From positions 1-56,484 of the forward strand of contig DITJ01000091.1 of NCBI GenBank assembly GCA_002422795.1: a DNA stretch of 56,484 nt. Direction: 5' to 3'. The position numbers and the translations under genes are program-made. Positions within the stretch are counted from its first letter, which is position 1, and every line of letters starts with the position of its first letter. Under the pieces are notes generated by a model that had not been told where the DNA came from, searched no databases, and was given only the letters and a program-made list of their open reading frames with translations. Of the stretch, positions 52,119 to 56,484 are shown piece after piece. The stretch is from Alphaproteobacteria bacterium UBA6187 (GTDB lineage: Bacteria; Pseudomonadota; Alphaproteobacteria; Rickettsiales; UBA6187).

Positions 52119-52181
52119 AACAACAAACCTTCCAATATATATTTATAAATAAATGTAAGCCTTCTTAATTTTGTATTATAA

Positions 52182-52706
52182 TTAATTTGCGCTGACTTTG
52201 CCCGGCTCTTCTTTTTCAATTATTTGACCAGAACCTTGATTTCCACCTACTACTCCTGCAGTTGGTAATGCGGGAGGAAGCTTATCATCCCCTGCTTTTT
52301 TAGCTTCACCACCAGAAGCTGGCGTATAGGAATTCAAAATAGCAGCCACAAGGGTTTCATTGCCTGGCTGGCTTTGCAAGCTGGCAATAACATTATTTAT
52401 AATTGAAGCTATATTTACAGTGCTGTTTTTTGGGTTTGAAGAAATTACCGATTGGCTTTCAATAAAAGATGCAACTATTTTATCGGCAATTTTTGGGTTA
52501 GATTTAATTGCTGAATTAAGAAGTTTAGCAACCAACTGCTCATCCCCAGACTGGGCTGCGGCTGCTATTTCTTCGATTATCGCTTTAACCGATGAAGCAT
52601 TTGTTACAGAAGCTTCATTACCTGAAGACGCCTGCTTGTTTTCAGCAAAAGATGCATTTGCAGATAAAATACCTAAAATAGCCACGGCCAGTATACTTTT
52701 TTTCAT
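52182..52706 (-). CDS. Small secreted protein, first gene of the polysaccharide block
   Basis: A 174-residue protein with a clear signal peptide (MKKSILAVAILGILSANASFA). The mature part has two or three helical repeats of the type (A)xLLNSAIKSNPKIADKIVASF (about 60-80) and SLQSQPGNETLVAAILNSYT (about 110-130). A proline/glycine-rich tail follows. No family recognised. AGGGGTT provides a strong ribosome site. It is in the same direction as and 63 bp before the barrel gene, so it probably belongs to the locus. Confidence 0.75.
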   Translation of the reverse strand: MKKSILAVAILGILSANASFAENKQASSGNEASVTNASSVKAIIEEIAAAAQSGDEQLVAKLLNSAIKSNPKIADKIVASFIESQSVISSNPKNSTVNIASIINNVIASLQSQPGNETLVAAILNSYTPASGGEAKKAGDDKLPPALPTAGVVGGNQGSGQIIEKEEPGKVSAN

Positions 52707-52850
52707 TGTTTAACCCCTATACTTATATTTTCTACTAACAGTAATCAACTTATGATAAATAACTTATATTTTTTTTTACTCAAGAAAATTTTTATAAAAT
52801 TTTGAAGTTACAGTTTAAATCAAGCTATTAACAAAACAGTATTTATTTAT

Positions 52851-52864
52851 CCAACAGCTGTTGG
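52851..52864. promoter_or_regulatory. Perfect palindrome CCAACAGCTGTTGG, possible operator
   Basis: A perfect 14-bp dyad without spacer in an otherwise AT-rich leader, about 145 bp upstream of the first gene of the polysaccharide block. It is a plausible operator for a dimeric regulator. The 289-bp gap 52707-52995 contains nothing else I can name. Confidence 0.4.
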
Positions 52865-52995
52865 TCATCAATATTTGTTAATTAAAAGATGGTTTTCCTT
52901 AGAACTTAAATTTTCACTAAAGAACCAATATTTACCCCAGGTTGCATAATTATTTACAATGAAAAGCTACATATCTAAAACGTCCATAAGTCCGT

Positions 52996-53478
52996 TTAGC
53001 ATATTGAGATAATTTCATATTCTTTCTTAATGCCATCTATATGGATTGTAATGCAATCACCAGCCTCACGGCCTAGCAATTTTCCTCCTAAAGGGGATGA
53101 TGGCGTAATTAAAAGCACCCTAATTCCATCATATTCCACTTCTGTCCCGCCACTTTTGGGGCCCAGAAAATAAAAACTACGGCTACCGTCTGCCGATTCA
53201 AGCTCGATCAGGGCAGTTAATGCAATTCGTGATTCCGGGGAAAATTCTTTCAGTTCTATATTTTTATAACATGCAAGGTTCTGAAGTGATGAAGCAGCCA
53301 TTTTAGCCTGCGCCCCGGCAAGATATGAAGCTTCCAATCCCCTTGTATCATATTTATTTTCCGCTTTACTTTCAGCATTAGTGGCATCAGCATGGGCAGT
53401 TTTTGCAGCACGCGCTAAATTTTCAGCCTCACAGCTTAACGATTCTATAATATGCAGCACAAGTTTCTGTTTATTCAT
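52996..53478 (-). CDS. GreA/GreB-family transcription factor-like protein
   Basis: A 160-residue protein with GreA architecture. An N-terminal helical hairpin (about 1-75) has an acidic/Asn tip (ESKAENKYDTRG). A C-terminal FKBP-like domain (about 80-158) carries LLITPSSPLGGKLLGREAGDCITI, the Gre signature S-P-(L/I)-G-x-x-L-L-G-x-x-x-G-D. Gre factors rescue backtracked RNA polymerase. Identity to canonical GreA is low, so it may be one of the Gre-like paralogues with a different role. It stands alone. Confidence 0.82.
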   Translation of the reverse strand: MNKQKLVLHIIESLSCEAENLARAAKTAHADATNAESKAENKYDTRGLEASYLAGAQAKMAASSLQNLACYKNIELKEFSPESRIALTALIELESADGSRSFYFLGPKSGGTEVEYDGIRVLLITPSSPLGGKLLGREAGDCITIHIDGIKKEYEIISIC

Positions 53479-53552
53479 TATTCTTATTACTAAAAAAAAT
53501 ATACATTATGATGTCTTTATTGGTATTATCATACAAAGTTATATAACATAAG

Positions 53553-53690
53553 ACCTCATTCATAATGAGAATTTTTTTGAGTGAGTTCTAGGAACGCCAG
53601 CCCGCAAAACCGCAATGTACATAGACGTACATGAGGATTTGAGGACGGACGTGACAACGAAATCACAAAAAAATACCATTATGCAGAGGT
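53553..53690. repeat. 138-bp palindromic element upstream of the pta-like gene
   Basis: ACCTCATTCATAATGAGAAT plus a T-run (53553-53578) faces the imperfect complement ending GCAGAGGT at 53690. The arms continue inward (GTGAGTTCTAGGAACGCCAG against the reverse of GACGTGACAACGAAATCAC). They meet at ATGTAC-ATAGAC-GTACAT. The whole element is one hairpin, in the 255-bp gap before the MaoC-Pta gene. Confidence 0.8.
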
Positions 53691-53733
53691 GTTAGCATTA
53701 AATTAAACGCAATAATATAGAATCAGGAATGTT

Positions 53734-55128
53734 ATGGAACTAATTTGCAATAAAATATTTGATGAAATTAATATTGGCGATTCCGCCAGTCTTTCCCGCA
53801 CACTAAGCATGGGTGATATTACTGCTTTTGCAGCCATTACCGGTGATTATAATCCGGCGCATCTGGATGCAGAATATGCTAAAAGTGATATGTTCCACAA
53901 AATTGTAGCGCATGGCATGTGGGGCGGTTCATTATTTTCCGCCTTGCTAGGCACTGAACTTCCTGGGCCCGGGACAATTTATTTAAGCCAGACTCTAAAG
54001 TTCTTAAAACCTGTTTCCCTTGGTGACAGGATTACAGTAACTGTAACAGTTACACAGAAGAAGGCAGAAGGGCATAAAATAATATTAGATTGCGCTTGCG
54101 TGAACCAAAAGGATGATAAGGTTATAGCAGGCACCGCAGAAGTGATAGCGCCAATAGAAAAAGTCGAGTACAAGAGAGTGGCATTATCACAAGTGGAATT
54201 GCGTGAGCCGCGCCGCACTTATTATCAGCAAATAATTGATAAGAAACATGGGCTTGCACCACTTATTACCGCAGTTGTGCATCCGGTAGATAGGAATTCT
54301 CTTGAAGGCGCGATAGAGGCCGCTAAAGAAGGGTTGATTATACCAATACTTATAGGACCGGAAAATAAAATCCGCGCAGTAGCTGCGGCGGAAGGATTAG
54401 ATATTTCCCCTTATGAAATTATAGCAACTAAGCATAGTAATGCAGCAGCAGAAAAAGCCGTGGAACTTGCCCGCCAAGGTAAGGTGGAAGCTTTAATGAA
54501 AGGTAAAATCCATACGGATGAATTAATGCACCCGGTTGTAGATAGAGTAACAGGGCTTCGCACAGGCAGGCGCATGAGCCATGTTTTCATGGTGGATTCC
54601 CCCAATTATCATAAACCATTTTTCATGACAGATGCAGCAATTAACATTGCCCCCAACCTCATGGATAAAAAAGATATTACACAAAATGCGATTGATTTAT
54701 TCATAGCACTTGGACTTGGCACTCCGAAAGTTGCTATTATTTCTGCGGTAGAAACTGTAAATGAAAAAATCCCATCAACCCTGGATGCAACCGCCTTGTG
54801 TAAAATGGCAGAGCGCGGGCAGATAACCGGCGGAATCCTTGATGGCCCTCTGGCACTTGATAATGCTTTTTCTAAAGAATCTGCGGCAGCAAAAAATATA
54901 GTATCTTCCGTTGCTGGAGATGCTGATATTATCATAGTTCCGGATGTTGAATCTGGAAATATGCTATATAAGCAGCTTTCCTTTTTATCTGGTGCGGAAG
55001 CCGCAGGAATTGTGCTTGGTAGCCGGGTGCCGATTATCCTTACCAGCCGCTCCAGCAAGGTTTTAACACGCAAAGCATCCAGCGCAATTGCCCTTATTTA
55101 TGCGCGCTCTAAAAAGAAAATTGTATGA
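53734..55128 (+). CDS. Bifunctional MaoC-like hydratase / phosphate acetyl(butyryl)transferase
   Basis: A 464-residue fusion. The N-terminal MaoC hot-dog domain (1-145) has the hydratase motif AITGDYNPAHLDAEYAK near 32-48 and AHGMWGGSLFSALLG near 58-72. The C-terminal phosphotransacetylase domain (about 165-460) has PLITAVVHPVDRNSLEGAIEA near 176-196, ALMKGKIHTDEL near 252-263, and the GGILDGPLALDNAF stretch near 367-380. The arrangement matches the enoyl-CoA hydratase/phosphate acetyltransferase fusions of proteobacteria. It overlaps ackA by 4 bp (ATGA), so acyl-CoA to acyl-phosphate to acyl plus ATP is the likely route. Acetyl versus butyryl preference is open. Confidence 0.93.
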   Translation: MELICNKIFDEINIGDSASLSRTLSMGDITAFAAITGDYNPAHLDAEYAKSDMFHKIVAHGMWGGSLFSALLGTELPGPGTIYLSQTLKFLKPVSLGDRITVTVTVTQKKAEGHKIILDCACVNQKDDKVIAGTAEVIAPIEKVEYKRVALSQVELREPRRTYYQQIIDKKHGLAPLITAVVHPVDRNSLEGAIEAAKEGLIIPILIGPENKIRAVAAAEGLDISPYEIIATKHSNAAAEKAVELARQGKVEALMKGKIHTDELMHPVVDRVTGLRTGRRMSHVFMVDSPNYHKPFFMTDAAINIAPNLMDKKDITQNAIDLFIALGLGTPKVAIISAVETVNEKIPSTLDATALCKMAERGQITGGILDGPLALDNAFSKESAAAKNIVSSVAGDADIIIVPDVESGNMLYKQLSFLSGAEAAGIVLGSRVPIILTSRSSKVLTRKASSAIALIYARSKKKIV

Positions 55129-56408
55129 AAATTATACTCACCATTAATGCAGGCTCATCCAGTATAAAATTTGCCCTATACCAATTCATTATCAAAACAA
55201 CACTAGGAGTGCAAGGCAAAGAGGGCGTAAGCGTAGTTAATCCTACGTGCGCACCGATGCGCCGCAGCACAACAACGTGTTGTGAAGATAATGGATTGGT
55301 ATTATATGAGAAGGAAGGATGCAGGCTGCTATATAATGGTTCTATAAATAATTTATTGGAAGCCCCAATATTTAAAGTGCGGGATGATAAGCACCAGAGC
55401 GTTATTGAAAAAAGCCTGCCCGGTACAGGGCATATAAGTGCCTTAGAAGCATTGGTGCAATGGATAGGGGTAAATGCTAAAGGAATAAAAATATCAGCAA
55501 TAGGCCACCGCGTTGTGCATGGCGGCAAAAGTTATTCACAGCCGGTTATAATCACACCGGAAATAGTTACGGAACTTGAAAAACTAATTCCCCTTGCGCC
55601 ACTACATCAGCCTTACAATGTGGAAGCAATAAAAATTATGATGGCTTTATTTCCTTCGGCTCCGCAAATTGCCTGTTTCGATACTGCTTTCCACAGCACT
55701 GGAAACCATCTTGCCCGGCTTTATGCCATGCCGCGCAAATATATGGAAGAAGGCATTATCCGCTATGGCTTTCACGGGCTTTCTTATGAATATATTGCAT
55801 CCATGCTGCCTGAATTTGCAGGAGAAAAAGCCGATAGTAAAGTAATAGTTGCCCATTTAGGCAATGGCTCCAGCATGTGTGCTATGTATAAGCGTAAATC
55901 TGTTGCAACCACTATGGGGTTTACAGCCCTTGAAGGGCTGGTGATGGGTACAAGGGCTGGCAGCATTGACCCTGGCATTATATTATATCTACAGCAACAC
56001 CATAAATTAAGCGTGGGTGAGGTTGAGCATTTACTTTATAAGGAATCCGGACTGCTTGGTGTATCTGGAATCAGCCATGATGTGGAAGTGCTGCAAAAAA
56101 GTGATAGCCCCAACGCCAAAGAAGCGCTGGATTTATTCTGCTACCGGGCTAGCCAGGAGCTTGCAAAGCTTGTATCATCACTGCAAGGCATTGATGTTTT
56201 GGTATTTACCGCAGGTATCGGCGAGAATTCTATTTTAATACGCAGACAAATATGTGAATTAACAGCATGGCTGGGAATCAAAATTGATGAGGACGCGAAT
56301 GCCCTGCATAAACCACAGATAAGCCTGCCGACAAGCCCTGTTGCAGTTTATGTAATTCCTACCAATGAAGAATTAATGATAGCTAAGTATGTATTAAACC
56401 TGCTTTAA
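55125..56408 (+). CDS. ackA: Acetate kinase, with an in-frame palindromic insertion
   Basis: A 427-residue acetate/propionate kinase that converts acyl phosphate and ADP to acid and ATP. N-terminal motif ILTINAGSSSIKFALY (3-18), GHRVVHGGKSYSQPV near 127-141, FDTAFHSTGNHLARLYAMP near 185-203, GFHGLSYEYIA near 216-226, LGNGSSMCA near 245-253, TMGFTALEGLVMGTRAGSIDPG near 264-285, and GIGENS near 365. All catalytic motifs are present. Between FALY and EKEG lie 42 extra codons encoded by a 123-bp palindrome that is homologous to the one in ispD. Without it the length would be 385, closer to the family. Confidence 0.95.
   Translation: MKIILTINAGSSSIKFALYQFIIKTTLGVQGKEGVSVVNPTCAPMRRSTTTCCEDNGLVLYEKEGCRLLYNGSINNLLEAPIFKVRDDKHQSVIEKSLPGTGHISALEALVQWIGVNAKGIKISAIGHRVVHGGKSYSQPVIITPEIVTELEKLIPLAPLHQPYNVEAIKIMMALFPSAPQIACFDTAFHSTGNHLARLYAMPRKYMEEGIIRYGFHGLSYEYIASMLPEFAGEKADSKVIVAHLGNGSSMCAMYKRKSVATTMGFTALEGLVMGTRAGSIDPGIILYLQQHHKLSVGEVEHLLYKESGLLGVSGISHDVEVLQKSDSPNAKEALDLFCYRASQELAKLVSSLQGIDVLVFTAGIGENSILIRRQICELTAWLGIKIDEDANALHKPQISLPTSPVAVYVIPTNEELMIAKYVLNLL
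55179..55301 (+). repeat. Protein-coding palindromic element in ackA (copy 2)
   Basis: A 123-bp palindrome with 14-bp arms: ACCAATTCATTATC at 55180-55193 and GATAATGGATTGGT at 55287-55300 (one G-T wobble), extended by a TA pair. CTA precedes and TTA follows, so at least TA is duplicated. The core (TAGGAGTGC, GAGGGCG, AAGCGTAG, CCTACGTGCGCACCGA) aligns with copy 1 in ispD over 93 bp, with compensating one-base indels in the middle. It adds exactly 42 codons in the same frame. Confidence 0.92.
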
Positions 56409-56418
56409 GCTATATTTT

Positions 56419-56484
56419 CTATAGTGATTTTACTTTTAAATTCCCCATTATTTTGTTATGAGCACGTGTCCCCGCGCAGGCGCA
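56419..56484. repeat. Start of a palindromic repeat cut by the window edge
   Basis: TCTATAGTGATTTTACTTTT followed by AAATTCCCCATTATT and GAGCACGTGTCCCC resembles 42330-42395 (CCATAGTAATTTAACTTAAG, GCACGTGTCCCC). It is the left part of another copy of the outer element; the rest is beyond the window. Confidence 0.65.

Noticed and set aside
1..56484. tRNA, rRNA or riboswitch genes
   Set aside because: I looked through the intergenic stretches for cloverleaf-like segments ending in CCA or for known leader motifs and found none I could support. A covariance-model scan would settle it.

Overview
The window looks like a chromosomal segment of an AT-rich (roughly 40% G+C by eye) alphaproteobacterium, plausibly related to Rickettsiales or another host-associated lineage. 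The alphaproteobacterial signs are the dus-ntrY-ntrX-trkA block, the fused ispDF followed by pgpA and cinA, the rpmH-rnpA-yidD-yidC cluster, the HIG1/twin-transmembrane gene beside etfBA, and two DUF1640-like proteins. The rickettsial flavour comes from NtrYX without NtrBC, from the many palindromic repeats, and above all from palindromes inserted in frame inside genes.

Layout. 0.1-0.7 kb: MazEF-type toxin-antitoxin pair. 0.8-4.5 kb: citramalate synthase, ETF alpha/beta and a HIG1-like protein. 4.8-7.5 kb: membrane-anchored unknown and a CorC/HlyC transporter. 7.6-13.6 kb (minus): trkA, ntrX, ntrY, dus. 13.7-18.9 kb (plus): ispDF, pgpA, cinA/pncC, rpmH (too short for routine ORF calling), rnpA, yidD, yidC. 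18.9-26.8 kb: nadE, mepA, DUF1640, pepF, two orphan small genes, an IS200/IS605 remnant, erpA, a second DUF1640, dgt. 27.1-34.9 kb: S8 protease with a predicted C-terminal beta-barrel, ddpX, phhB, tsaB, clpS, clpA, PAS plus degenerate GGDEF. 35.1-42.0 kb: orphan membrane protein, comM, Trm112-like, GT2, flippase-like, flavin reductase, dapB. 42.1-52.7 kb (minus): a 1006-residue coiled-coil membrane protein, then an envelope-polysaccharide block (secreted protein, outer-membrane barrel, Wza-like, Wzc-like BY-kinase, PPP-type phosphatase, galE). 53.0-56.4 kb: GreA-like factor, MaoC-phosphotransacetylase fusion, acetate kinase.

The most striking observation is a palindromic element of about 123 bp present twice inside protein-coding genes, in ispD (13940-14062) and in ackA (55179-55301). 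Both copies add exactly 42 codons, sit in the same orientation and frame, have a similar core with a small internal hairpin, and end in 14-bp inverted arms. The arm sequences differ between copies, yet within each copy the two arms remain complementary. This resembles the behaviour of Rickettsia palindromic elements (RPEs) but I do not recognise the sequence as a named RPE family.

Around this the intergenic space is full of other palindromes: a 163-bp hairpin MITE pair in inverse orientation plus miniature derivatives; a CGTCATTGCGAGGA-type family including a nested cluster at 42.3-42.7 kb; a GTCATYCNGG-type family; and about ten hairpins built from short tandem units in which each locus uses its own unit. 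One of the last kind also lies in frame inside ispD. Several of these repeats abut start or stop codons and created spurious N-terminal extensions, which I trimmed. All calls are from reading the sequence; no database search was possible.
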